DNA from: Gymnopilus junonius
Taxonomy: Eukaryota; Basidiomycota; Agaricomycetes; Agaricales; Galerinaceae
Assembly (NCBI GenBank): GCA_015501075.1
Contig: JADNYJ010000614.1
Coordinates: 1-18,380 of the forward strand
Reading direction: 5' to 3'
Length of the DNA stretch: 18,380 nt
The notes beneath the pieces are model-generated. The model had not been told where the DNA came from. It did not search any database and worked only from the letters and a program-made list of their open reading frames with translations. Of the stretch, positions 1-9,014 are shown in pieces (within the stretch, counting starts at the first letter, position 1; the number at the start of each line of letters is the position of its first letter). A program made the position numbers and the translations under genes.

Positions 1-31
1 ATGAAACTCACTTGCATATCAAACAACTCAC

Positions 32-144
32 TATAAACCACCATGAAACCCAGATTCCAAAGCGGGCTGCCACAGGATGCAGGAAACCCGATGTTCTCAG
101 ATACTTGAAGAAGGGATCGACCTGTGTTCCTAGGGTCCAGAAAA
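32..144 (-). pseudogene. Delta-12 fatty acid desaturase-like gene, downstream part of LINE-split exon
   Basis: This is the half of the interrupted exon that lies left of the LINE (base 133-144 is the duplicated target). Read on the minus strand in frame with 6712-6538, it encodes a segment containing VDPFFKYLRTSGFLHP and ARFGIWVSWWFI. That resembles the first membrane region of fungal delta-12 (oleate to linoleate) desaturases, which act in the ER membrane, just before the first histidine box (HECGH). The histidine boxes are not in the window. The coding frame reaches a good 5' splice site, GTGAGT at 31-26, and otherwise stops at 10-8, so the next exon should lie beyond the left edge. No frameshift is seen in this part. 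The family call rests on resemblance to remembered desaturase N-termini, not on a search. It could be another membrane-bound desaturase such as an omega-3 type. Confidence 0.6.
133..144. repeat. Target-site duplication, 5' copy
   Basis: The 12 bases GGGTCCAGAAAA are repeated exactly at 6538-6549, directly after the poly(A) tail. The match may extend one more base (A132 / the last A of the tail). A direct repeat flanking a poly(A)-ended element is the mark of target-primed reverse transcription. Confidence 0.95.
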
Positions 145-327
145 GACGCTTCTTGATCTGCTACCTGCATTTGCTCCAACTCTCCCACGCTCTTGGCTAG
201 CGAAGAGAGCCTCAGGAGGAAACCCAGCAGAATAAGTAGAGCGTAGACACATTATTCCAACCGAACTAGACTATTACATCACAAGCAAAGCCTAATTCCA
301 GCAATAGAAGCACGAAAATCACCCAAA
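145..327 (+). other. LINE 5' UTR
   Basis: This leader of 183 bp lies between the 5' target-site duplication and the first ATG of ORF1 (328, context AAAATGG). Because LINEs carry an internal promoter in their 5' end, it should hold the element's promoter. I see no TATA box or other recognisable promoter motif in it. Confidence 0.7.
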
Positions 328-2086
328 ATGGATCAGCTGAACGCCCGAAGAAGGGCTGACAGAACTGCCAGCGGAACCGGGAAAAACAACTCTGGAACGA
401 GAACCAAAGGCCCCACCACGAGAAACACAAACGCTAGAGACTCAGGCACGGAACAATCGATAGAAGACCCCGAACGAGAGATAACCGACTCGGAGGAAGG
501 CCGGGAATACCTGGAGAGCAAGCTGTTATTGGTACCTGCGGGACAGCCTCTCACGACCAGCCTGGCATCGACATGTCTACACCAGATAGCAATGATTACA
601 AGCTCCCTGCCGAAACCGGTTTACCACGCTATCAAATCGTTGGCATACATGTTGGAGGACGTAGAATCGCAGGTCGCAGACAAAACTTACCACGACGGAT
701 TTCAAACCGAACTTGACAACTTCACCACGGATATTCAGGCACTAATTGCGGACATTAATACGAAGGTCGACTCCAAAATAGAGGAACTAACGGAAGCCAC
801 GAAGATATTTACCCAAGCCGCCAAAAACTCAGACAGCGCGAAGGGACCAGCGGAACAGAGAACAACCCCCGAACCGGATCACGGACGACCTCCCACGTAT
901 AGCGAGATGCTCACTCGCATCCAACCCGACGCCGACCCAAAGTTACTTGCCAGGCACGGCATCAGAAGAAGGCAGATAATGTTGGAAGGAATCCTACAGA
1001 ATCGACACTAGGAAAAATGGGAGACAGAGAAATGAAGACCGATATCAACGAAAAACTCAAACAACTAGCAGGAGCAAGAGTACAAATCAGAGCGGCGACG
1101 AGACAACGCAATGGAGGCATACTACTCGAAATGGACTCGGATCACGGAGCGGCCTGGGCGAGAGTGCAGGCAAACACCGACAAAGCTGTGCAAGGAGATA
1201 GGCGATACTACGGCAGTGAAGAAACGCACCTACAACCTAATCGCAAATTCGCACCGCTGACAGCAACCCCAGAAGACGATGAATTCATCAAGGAAGTACA
1301 GGAGGCAAACAACCTGCAAGACGGAACCATTTCGGCAATGCGATGGGCGAAACCCATAGAGAGAAGAACCCCCACCCAAAGATTTGCCCATATAATACTC
1401 ACGATAACTGACGCTAACGAAGCCAACAGGATCTTGGCCTTAGGGCTCTTCATTGCCAACAAGAAACTCGAGGTAGATAAATGCAAAAGGGAACCGATAC
1501 GATGCCTCAAGTGTCAAGGCTGGAACCACTTCGCCAGAGAATGCGTACAAAAAGACGACACATGCGGACACTGCGGGCAAAAAGGACACCGGCACGAGCC
1601 AGTGCCAGAACGAGGAAACAAGGTACTGCATATCATACCAAACAGATGATCACGCAAGCTACGATCGCGACTGCCCTGTTTTTTCTTTGCAAACTCGCTG
1701 ATAAAGACAGATCAAATCCCGAGAATGCCTACCCCTTCATCCCGACAGATGCTCCATGGACCTGGAACAGGACGAAATCGAACAACGACACCCCGGATTA
1801 CAGATGGCAAAACAACCAACAGACCGGCAAACATAGTCCTCCAGAAGGGGAATCAGAGGGAACGACGACAACAATGGCAGGAAGCTGGACCTGGCGGACG
1901 ACCCCTGGAACGACGAACATGGGACAGAGAGCCGTCAGCCCCACCACGAGATCCCTCCCAGGGAGCGCATTCGCCAGCGATAGGGAGCCAACGAACGCTA
2001 GGCCGCGGAATCTGGAGGATTTCATCAACCCCAACGACCTCAGAGACCAACCCGACAATGCAGAAAACCAAGCGACGCCCCCCTAA
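328..2086 (+). pseudogene. LINE ORF1, gag-like RNA-binding protein (frameshifted)
   Basis: ORF1 should encode the nucleic-acid-binding protein that packages LINE RNA. The first frame (328-1011) is hydrophilic, with a predicted helical stretch around 590-830. Its frame closes at 1009-1011 and the sequence continues in another frame from MGDREMKTDINEKLKQL (1017). The first zinc knuckle, CLKCQGWNHFAREC (CX2CX4HX4C), lies near 1501-1545. A second begins at CGHCGQKGH (about 1564-1590) but loses its last cysteine to a frameshift. A third, in another frame from 1627, reads CISYQTDDHASYDRDC, with Y where the second cysteine is expected. The tail, containing PFIPTDAPWTW, runs in yet another frame to TAA at 2084-2086. 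So at least three frame changes break one original reading frame. The three-knuckle layout is usual for fungal Tad-type ORF1. Confidence 0.85.
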
Positions 2087-2090
2087 ATGA
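2084..2090 (+). other. ORF1 stop / ORF2 start junction (TAAATGA)
   Basis: The ORF1 stop TAA (2084-2086) is followed with no gap by the ORF2 start ATG (2087-2089). In the alternative ORF1 tail frame the stop is TGA at 2088-2090, overlapping that ATG. Abutting or overlapping stop/start pairs occur in several LINEs and viruses where ORF2 is made by termination-reinitiation; that this happens here is inference. Confidence 0.6.
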
Positions 2091-5000
2091 ACCCACGAAA
2101 TACCGAGGAGCAACTGACATTAAAAACCCTTCGTTTACTACAGATCAACCTCAATAAATCAAAAACTGCGCACTTAGAACTCATAAACGGTAAGCTGGCA
2201 GAGAAATACGATATAATTTTAATACAGGAACCACATATAACAAAGTATGGCAACATAAGGACACCCTCGTACTTCCGACAGGTGTACCCAGGCGGGAGAA
2301 GAACCCTACAGACCACGGTAAGATCGGGCATCTGGGTAAACAAGAAAATCAGCACGAGACAATGGAAGGTGATCCCCATCCCGGACACGAACGATATCAC
2401 AGCGATTCAACTCAACGGCGACTATGGGAGGCTATCCATATTCAACATTTACAACCCTGGCAACGACAACTCAGCAGAACGGCAACTCCAGCAGTACATC
2501 GAGTCCAACGGCCCGACGATATGTGCATCCGCCAACGACCACATGCTATGGGGAGGCGATTTCAACAGACATCACCCTCTGTGGGACCGGGACGAAGACG
2601 ACCACCTATTCACGCGGAAGCCCTGGCCGCAGCAGAGAACCTAATCGACATGCTCGGACAATACGGCATGGTCATGGCGCTTCCAAAAGGCATCCCAACT
2701 CTACAACATATGGTATCAAAGAAATACTCCCCCCGGACAACATGTTCTGCACGGCGCACACCCTGGACAGATTCTCAAGATGCGAAGTGGACCACGGAGC
2801 AAAGCCTGCCAAAACGACCACTTCCCTATGAAGCGGACCTCGAACTGGAACACGCGATCGCAAAAGAACTCCCGCAATACAACTTCCGTATGGCTGACTG
2901 GGACGACTTCAACAAGAACCTTGCGGCGAGACTCGATGACATCCCTCAGCCCAGGCAGCTAAAAACAGAAGCTGAGTACAACTCGGCAGTCAAAGCACTG
3001 ACGGAAACAATCCAGGACACCATCAGAACACGGATAAAGCAGACAAGGCCCCTTCCGGAACACAAGAGGTGGTGGACGAGCGACCTCGAAGCACTAAGAA
3101 AAAGCAAGAACGCCATCAGCAGCACCTCATTCCGCAACCGGGCAATCGCAGACCACCCTTCGCACGCCGAGAAAAAGAAAGCAGTGGACGACTTTGCGAA
3201 AGCGGTCCAACAGGCAAAATGAGACAACTGGAGCGAATATCTACTGGAGGCAAGCACGAGGGATTTATGGACGGCTAACAGATACATCCGGGATCCCATC
3301 GGCGATGGCGGCAGACCTCGAATTCCAACCCTCAGGACCACAAATGAGTACGAAGAAGACGTCGAAATCACCAGTAACGACGACAAGGCTAAAATCTTCG
3401 CAACCTCCTTCTTCCCTCCAGCACCAGACTCATCGCACGTACCGGAAAACTACGACTACCCGGAACCACTGCCAAGACCACCCCCGATCACGAAACAACA
3501 AGTCAAACGCCACGTCCTCAGGCTCTCTCCGTACAAAGCTTGCGGCCCAGATGAGATCCCAAACATCGTCTTACAAAAAGCCATGCCATTACTAATCGAT
3601 TATCTGACAGCTATCTTTCAGGCTACACTCGAACTGGGAGTATACTATGAAGACTGGAAAATCTTCACCACAGTGGTGCTCAGGAAACCTGGGAAACCCA
3701 ACTACGGAATAGCCAAAGCGTACCGTCCAATCGCCCTACTCAACACGATAGCAAAAGTCATGACCGCAATCATCGCAGAGGGAATCAGCCATCTAGCCGA
3801 ACAACACAACCTCCTCCCGAACACGCACTTTGGCGGCAGGCCAGGCGAACGACCACCGATGCAGTGCACTATCTGACCAGCAGAATCAAGGAAGCGTGGA
3901 GACAAGGCAAGGTCGCCTCAATACTATTCCTCGATGTCGAAGGTGCTTTCCCGAACGCAGTAACCGACCAGCTCATCCACAACCTACGCTGCAGAAAAAT
4001 CCCAGAAGTATATGTGAAGCTAATAATGAACCTACTGACAAACAGGAAAACTAGGCTAAGGTTCGACGACTTCATATCAGAACTGATCAACATCGACAAT
4101 GGCATCGGCCAAGGCGACCCCCTCTCAATGATTCTCTATATCATCTACAACGCAGGGCTTCTGGAACTAGTCGACCACGACGAGGACGAAGACGCAATAG
4201 GTTATGTAGACGATGTGGCAATCCTAGCCATAGGTGACACCCTCGACGACACCACGGATAAGCTCTCCGAAATAATGCACAGGAGGGACGGCGGGCTAGA
4301 CTGGAGCTATACACACAACTCCAAATTCGAAATCACCAAATCGGTAGTGATGCACGCCACAAGGAGCCAGGATAACGGTGACGAGAATGGGAACCCCCGC
4401 CTCGAGCTAGACGGACAACTCATAGAGGAGGTAAAGAGCTTCAAATACCTAGGGCTACATGTCGACAGTCAACTTGATGGACGACACACCTGCAACAAGC
4501 CACAGAAAAGGCAACTAACTGGGTTCTAAACTTCCGTCGACTCACGCGACCGACCACAGGCATAAGCACGAAACTAATGAAGCAACTGTACATAGCAACG
4601 GTGCTCCCAAAGATGACATATGGCCTCGATATCTGGTACACTCCGCCACCAAACCTTTAGGATATCGACACAACATAGGTTCAGTAAAAGCACTCAGACA
4701 GCTCACAAAAATACAGCGAATAGCCACTTTAGCGATCACAGGAGGCATCTGGTCAACACCAACAGACCTACTCGACGCGCACGCAGGGCTCCTGCCAACT
4801 GACCTAGCACTACAGAAAATTTGCCACAGAGCCACGGTACGCATGGCTTCGCTTCCACGAACTCATCCACTTTACAGCATAGTCCGCAACGCAAGCCGCT
4901 CCCCGCCACGAAGACACAAAGCCCCAATCGACGAACTCCTTCGAATATTCGAGATCGACCCAACAAAGTTCGAGAAGATAAAACCGGCCATGACCGCCCC

Positions 5001-6072
5001 AGATTACTGCCCCCCGTTTGAAACGACAATCGCAGTGAACCGTGAAGAATCAATGAAAAACGAACACGATGACCCAAGCCACTACAAGGTCTTCGCTGAC
5101 GGCTCAGGGCACGACGACGGAATCGGGGCAGCAGCAGTCCTATATAGAAAGAACAACAACGAACCAATAGCCTCGCTCAGATGCACTCTCGGTGACACCA
5201 CCTCACACACGACGTATGATGCGGAACTGGTAGGCGGCCTCCTCTCCATGTGGTTACTCAAGAAAGCCGGAACTACAGCATCAGACAGAATCAGCATATA
5301 CATAGACTGCCAACCCGTCATCATCTCAGCTAAGTACCCGAAACCGAGAACAGGGCAGACATTACTGATGGAAATGATATCCATAGCAAAACAGATACCC
5401 AGCAAGATCAAGTTACAATGGATATCTGGCCATACAGATGTCGACGGCAACGAAGAAGCGGACAAGCAGGCCAAGGAAGCAGCAAGCGGGGACAGCAGCA
5501 ACGAGGACGACCTCCCGCCACTCTTACGGAACCCTTTGCCAACCAGCACGGCAGCGGAAAAACAGACTTATCACGAAGAGCTCAAGGAACTATGGAAGGA
5601 CAAATGGAATACCTCCCCGAGAAAGACCCGCTTTGACGAAATTGACCCCGACTTCCCATTCACAAAATTCCGGAAGACTATAACAGATAAGCTGAACAGA
5701 GCCCAATCCAGTTTACTGTTCCAAGTACGTACAGGGCACATACCGCTGAACGCATATCTACATAGGATCAACAAATCGACGACCGACAAATGCCCCAAAT
5801 GCCGCGAACGACGGGGTGGCACCAGAGCCAGGGAAACCGTAGAACACGTCATCTTCGAATGCAGAGCGTACCGTCAGCAGAGGCAAGAACTATTGGTCGA
5901 ACTCAAGAACGATCGACCCCGACTTTCGAAAATACTAGCAGACCCGAAGAAATCAAAGGCACTCCTCAAATTCCTCGCCAAGACACGCCGACTAAAAGAC
6001 TTCGACCCCTCAATCTTACAACGCAATGTCAATAACAGCACGGACGACCAAGAAAGCGACCCGGACACTTAA
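2087..6072 (+). pseudogene. LINE ORF2: endonuclease, reverse transcriptase, RNase H (frameshifted)
   Basis: ORF2 carries out target-primed reverse transcription. AP-like endonuclease, 2087 to about 2835: QINLNKS, IQEPH, WGGDFNRHHPLWD, and a closing NDHFP at about 2813. Reverse transcriptase: KACGPDEIPN (3538), YRPIALLNTIAK (3721), motif A LFLDVEGAF (about 3924), motif B GIGQGDPLS (about 4104), motif C GYVDD (4200-4214) and FKYLGLHVD (about 4440). RNase H: D at 5098, E at 5224, D at 5305 and D at 5461 form a complete DEDD set, with WISGHTDVDGN before the last. A C-terminal knuckle CX2CX14HX4C starts at 5791. Frame changes lie near 2620, 2722, 2813, 2830, 3848, 4485 and 4657, and TGA at 3220-3222 is in frame where tryptophan (TGG) would fit. 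From about 4660 to 6072 the frame is open. Confidence 0.9.
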
Positions 6073-6515
6073 GCAAACCTCACACCCTCTTATAAATCAC
6101 AAAACACCCTTACAATTCAAATCACCCGATCCACAATGAGGTTGGACAGGAAGACAAGAACATCGAAAGGGAAGACAGTAATCAACACGAACAGACACCA
6201 AGGCCAACACCCAACTCTCATCGTGCCTTCTGCGAAAGCAGACGGGTGTGCAAGCAGAAAAATACGAACATCAGCAAGATCAAGAAAAACGACCAACTCA
6301 TAGTGCCAAATCACAAATGCCGGAGGAGCTGCAAACAGTTGTGGATCAGCCGGGCCTCTAGCACGGGGACGTATGTGCCCCGGGAGGTGCAAAAGCTCAA
6401 TGGCAGCTGGATACGGGGTGAAAGGCGGCGGGACCGCAAGATTTGTGTATTAGGCACTACATGTAGATACAAAGCCAAGGTGAGGGCCCACCCTCCAGAG
6501 GCGTAAAAACGTTTC
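6073..6515 (+). other. LINE 3' UTR
   Basis: About 440 bp between the ORF2 stop (TAA, 6070-6072) and the poly(A) tail. Short open frames here (for example 6246-6506) show no family features. In LINEs this part holds the RNA element recognised by the element's own RT; I see no obvious strong stem-loop in it. Confidence 0.7.
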
Positions 6516-6537
6516 AAAAAAAAAAAAAAAAAAAAAA
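6516..6537 (+). repeat. LINE poly(A) tail (22 A)
   Basis: An uninterrupted run of 22 A ends exactly where the 3' target-site duplication begins. It marks the start point of target-primed reverse transcription. A long pure tail tends to shorten and mutate with age, so it hints at a young insertion. Confidence 0.95.
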
Positions 6538-6549
6538 GGGTCCAGAAAA
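6538..6549. repeat. Target-site duplication, 3' copy
   Basis: Exact second copy of GGGTCCAGAAAA (first at 133-144). On the minus strand it encodes part of the desaturase-like frame (...VFWTL), and this frame continues without break into the sequence left of position 133. Confidence 0.95.
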
Positions 6550-6712
6550 CAACAACGCATGCTATATCTCGAACGAAGTAGGAGAGACCCCACAGAGTGT
6601 TAGGTTCATGTAGGCGAGATGGAATGCGACTGCTGATGTCCTTGAGGTTAAGGTCTGTAGGTTTAGAGACCCTTCGTCTATCCTTAGAGTTGCTGGTGGG
6701 TTGAACCGACAT
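6538..6712 (-). pseudogene. Delta-12 fatty acid desaturase-like gene, N-terminal part of LINE-split exon
   Basis: The likely start is ATG at 6712-6710 (MSVQPTSN), which leaves about 27 residues before the conserved part, as usual for the family; another in-frame ATG lies upstream but the sequence there looks non-coding. The frame then reads LNLKDISSRIPSRLHEPNT and LWGLSYFVRDIACVVVFWTL. This matches the pattern of fungal delta-12 desaturases: an L-x-x-(I/L)-(R/K)-x-x-IP motif, a GL-x-Y-x-x-RD motif, then the first hydrophobic segment. The enzyme would put the second double bond into oleoyl chains in the ER. The LINE cuts the exon about 58 codons after the start, ahead of all histidine boxes, on the opposite strand. 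A transcript would read into antisense poly(T) and LINE sequence, so this allele should be null unless the LINE is removed or another copy exists. Confidence 0.65.
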
Positions 6713-7123
6713 TACAGAGGGCGATAGACATGTAGTCTCATACCAAAACACGTCCACACAGTGGACGGTCTTGTGTGAAAGTAGGCCATGTGGCAGGGCA
6801 ATGCGATCAATCACGGCCATTACATTTGATTTGTAGTCTTTGAAATTCAAGTCTACAAAAGTTTTAGTTACCGGACTCAGAGCATGACAGAAAATAGGAG
6901 AAATTCTGAAATATATTACAACCTAGCCTCTGATGCCATGAAAAATGGTATAGAAAGCCCCTACGCTACCTCTCAAACTAATTATTCAAGTCTACTCTCT
7001 TCAAGTATTCTATGGCCCACCACCTTCCCCCTTAATGTATATAATACACCTCGAAAATGCAAGGTTGTGCCGTCAACACCAGCTGCACCTCTGCGGCCCA
7101 CGGAACTCACACCCTGGCCACGC
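6713..7123. other. Upstream region of the desaturase-like gene
   Basis: About 410 bp without supported coding sequence. For the minus-strand gene starting at 6712 this should hold the 5' UTR and promoter. An AT-rich patch, TGTATATAATACAC at 7036-7049, could supply a TATA-like element about 330 bp upstream, but the distance is long and this is only a suggestion. Confidence 0.35.
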
Positions 7124-7378
7124 TTAGGTCAGAAAGTCCCGCTGGAAGTTCTGGAAGATGTCACCTGTCAGATATTCAGACACATTATCATCGTAGTACT
7201 TCTCGATAAATTTGTTGGTGGATTGCCAGCCAAGATGCTTGAGGGCCTGAACAGACTTCTGGAGTTTATCCTCATGGATTTGCTGACCCGGGGCATCGTT
7301 GAGGCAACTGTTGAAGGCGCGGTGGTGGTAAAAGCGAGAGAGAGCCGCGTGTGACGTCTTTGTGACGCCGGTGATCAA
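7124..7378 (-). CDS. Orphan ORF, hypothetical, no ATG start
   Basis: A minus-strand frame stays open for about 85-95 codons and ends with TAA at 7126-7124. The translation has ordinary composition, including LSRFYHHRAFNSCLND, QALKHLGWQSTNKFIEKYYD and NVSEYLTGDIFQNFQRDF, so it looks like protein rather than chance. No ATG opens it; the frame closes upstream at a TGA near 7400, so it may be an internal exon, the last exon of a gene, or a fragment of a dead element. I do not recognise a family. The opposite strand is also open (6884-7354) but has a less protein-like composition. It lies just upstream of the desaturase-like gene on the same strand, with no sign that the two are spliced together. 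Confidence 0.3.
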   Translation of the reverse strand: MITGVTKTSHAALSRFYHHRAFNSCLNDAPGQQIHEDKLQKSVQALKHLGWQSTNKFIEKYYDDNVSEYLTGDIFQNFQRDFLT

Positions 7379-7608
7379 AGCGAAAGAGACTACAAAGTTG
7401 AAACAATCTCACCACTACTTTTCATTTCATCATTATCAAAACACAAACCTCACTATAAAATCGGAAAAAATGATAGTTCGACTCAGAAATGATTTTACTA
7501 AAACTTTTCTCTATAAAGTAAATAATTCTGTTGAAGGGATGGAGCGTCATAAATTGAAAAAGCCCTAACTTTACATTGCCCTGGTAAAACCCCTACCTTG
7601 GTATAAGC

Positions 7609-7633
7609 CCCACTCACGTTTCACGTGGGTGGG
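7609..7633. promoter_or_regulatory. 11-bp hairpin containing an E-box (CACGTG)
   Basis: CCCACTCACGT and ACGTGGGTGGG can pair over 11 bp (one G-T pair) around a TTC loop. CACGTG at 7622-7627 inside it is the classical bHLH binding core. It sits in otherwise featureless DNA, so function is unknown; it may be a regulatory palindrome or chance. Confidence 0.35.
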
Positions 7634-9014
7634 AATTTCTTGCTTAGCTGAGCCTAGATAGACATGCACAGACAGAGATGCTTGAGCCCTTTATAGATGA
7701 TATGAAAAATCAAGCGGCTTTAGGTTTCAAATAGCCGGATTTGTTACACAAAGCCCATCGACGATAATAGACCAGTTCCGGTGGCCTTTGGAAAAGGGGG
7801 TCACACATGTAGATAGCCCTATGTTATTGAGTCCTAGGGCATTGCGGCGCAGAAATTAAAAGTATTATTAATGAGTGAATTGCTGCCTAGAAGGTTTGTT
7901 GCGATTCATGAAGTCAACTGTACACAGCAGTGGGGAAGAAATGAGCCTATCCAATAGGGTATCATTTTAGAGACAGTTCCCAGGGTGTTTGGGTTCAAGC
8001 CTGGCTGCGCTAAGAGCCATGATTGCACGGGCACGCGTAGATTTGCCGCAGAGGAAGGATATTGCGAGAATGTTTTACTCTGGGTCACTGTTCGGGCTGC
8101 TTGAATAGATAATCATCAACTTGAGTTGCATGCTGGGAAGAGCGTGCCAATACGCATCACCAGAGGACTTTCAATGACAAAACCCGAGTATGAGTTAAAT
8201 CAAAGATTGTGACTTGAAATTGGCTTCGTTTCTTATCGCTCCATATAGAAGTAAGCAAGGTATAGAACCCAAGAAGCGTTCTCACGTCAGGTCGAGCGTT
8301 GTCAGCAATCTTTCGAGGAGCCCACTGAGAGGAAACTTCGGGAACGATATAGGACGGTTTGGGACCACACATATGACTGGACAAGGTGTTGGGCAACTCA
8401 ACAGGCGGTATGGCGTGGCGAAAATGTCGAATCTATAAATAGCCTACCAAGTGACTTAACTAAAAATGCGGACGATCTGCCAAGTACATAGTGTAACTTG
8501 TTGATTTTCAAAGGTTACCAACCTGTTGACATATTTTCCCTTGAATTTAAGACCAATTTTAATCAGACCATCCGACTTGCGACAGTCTAATCACAAAAAA
8601 ATTATCACTAGCCGGGGGACAAGGATAAACATTGTCAATGCAACGTATTATTAACTTCGGCCCACATTTGTCAACACTTTATCAGCATTCTTGCTATACT
8701 TTAAGGCCTCTCAGACCATGGAATCTTCCAAGCTCTAAATCGGATACCGCTATCATTCCATACTTCAATCACAGGAGCTTCCTTCCTGATACATTGTCTG
8801 GAACAGAGGGCCAATTCGTTTGGGGAATCCATGGCATTTCAGAAGATCAGCTAGCTGTGCAAGGCCCCGGCGCCCTAGACTTCCATGACAGGTCCTGATG
8901 CACGCACACTCACCTCACATATTTTTAAACCGGTCTTAAAAGGTCGCAGTCGTTAGACGATTGGCAGCTTTCCCCTTCACCTTTGCCCTTCAACTTTCTC
9001 CCGTTGAGGCCGAC
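7634..9014. other. Intergenic region, no supported gene
   Basis: About 1.4 kb in which only short frames occur (for example 7906-8088 minus, 8157-8396 minus, 8632-8898 plus), several opened only by TTG or similar codons and none with recognisable motifs. I saw no tRNA-like cloverleaf, tandem repeat or further transposon end. The one feature I note is a TATA box at 8434-8441. Confidence 0.5.
8434..8441 (+). promoter_or_regulatory. TATA box candidate (TATAAATA)
   Basis: The string CTATAAATAG occurs here and again at 18067-18076, the latter just ahead of a gene start. Here it lies about 570 bp before the candidate start of the membrane protein at 9015, too far for a simple TATA to ATG distance unless there is a long 5' UTR or an upstream exon that I cannot see. 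Confidence 0.3.

Larger units (their letters stand above)
145..6537 (+). mobile_element. Full-length Tad1-like non-LTR retrotransposon (LINE)
   Basis: A 6,393-bp element with, in order, a 5' UTR, a gag-like ORF1 with CCHC knuckles, an ORF2 with AP-like endonuclease, reverse transcriptase, RNase H and a terminal CCHC, a 3' UTR and a 22-A tail. Both ends are fixed by the exact 12-bp duplication, so it is not 5'-truncated, which is unusual among genomic LINEs. The RNase H behind the RT and the gag-like ORF1 fit the fungal Tad1 clade; the clade name is inference without a tree. The plus strand is strikingly poor in T through the coding part (for example 3 T in 361-420), unlike the flanking DNA. 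As read here ORF1 and ORF2 are broken by several frameshifts and one in-frame stop, so this copy would not be autonomous unless the frameshifts are sequence errors. Confidence 0.93.

Noticed and set aside
4200..4214. YVDD instead of YADD in the RT active site as a defect
   Set aside because: The position before the two catalytic aspartates varies among reverse transcriptases, and V is well tolerated, so it is not a sign of inactivation.
4736..5549. Long minus-strand ORFs antisense to LINE ORF2 (also at 333-554, 2946-3386)
   Set aside because: They are open because of the T-poor coding strand opposite; they have no domain features, and the plus strand there carries clear RT and RNase H motifs.
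6311..6850. A 179-codon minus-strand ORF as an intact gene
   Set aside because: It runs through the antisense of the poly(A) tail (a run of Phe) into the LINE 3' UTR. Only its first part (from 6712 to 6538) is real, as the split desaturase-like exon.
8632..8898. Plus-strand ORF of 88 codons
   Set aside because: Its first codon is TTG, the composition is not protein-like, and no motif or splice link to the membrane protein downstream could be found.
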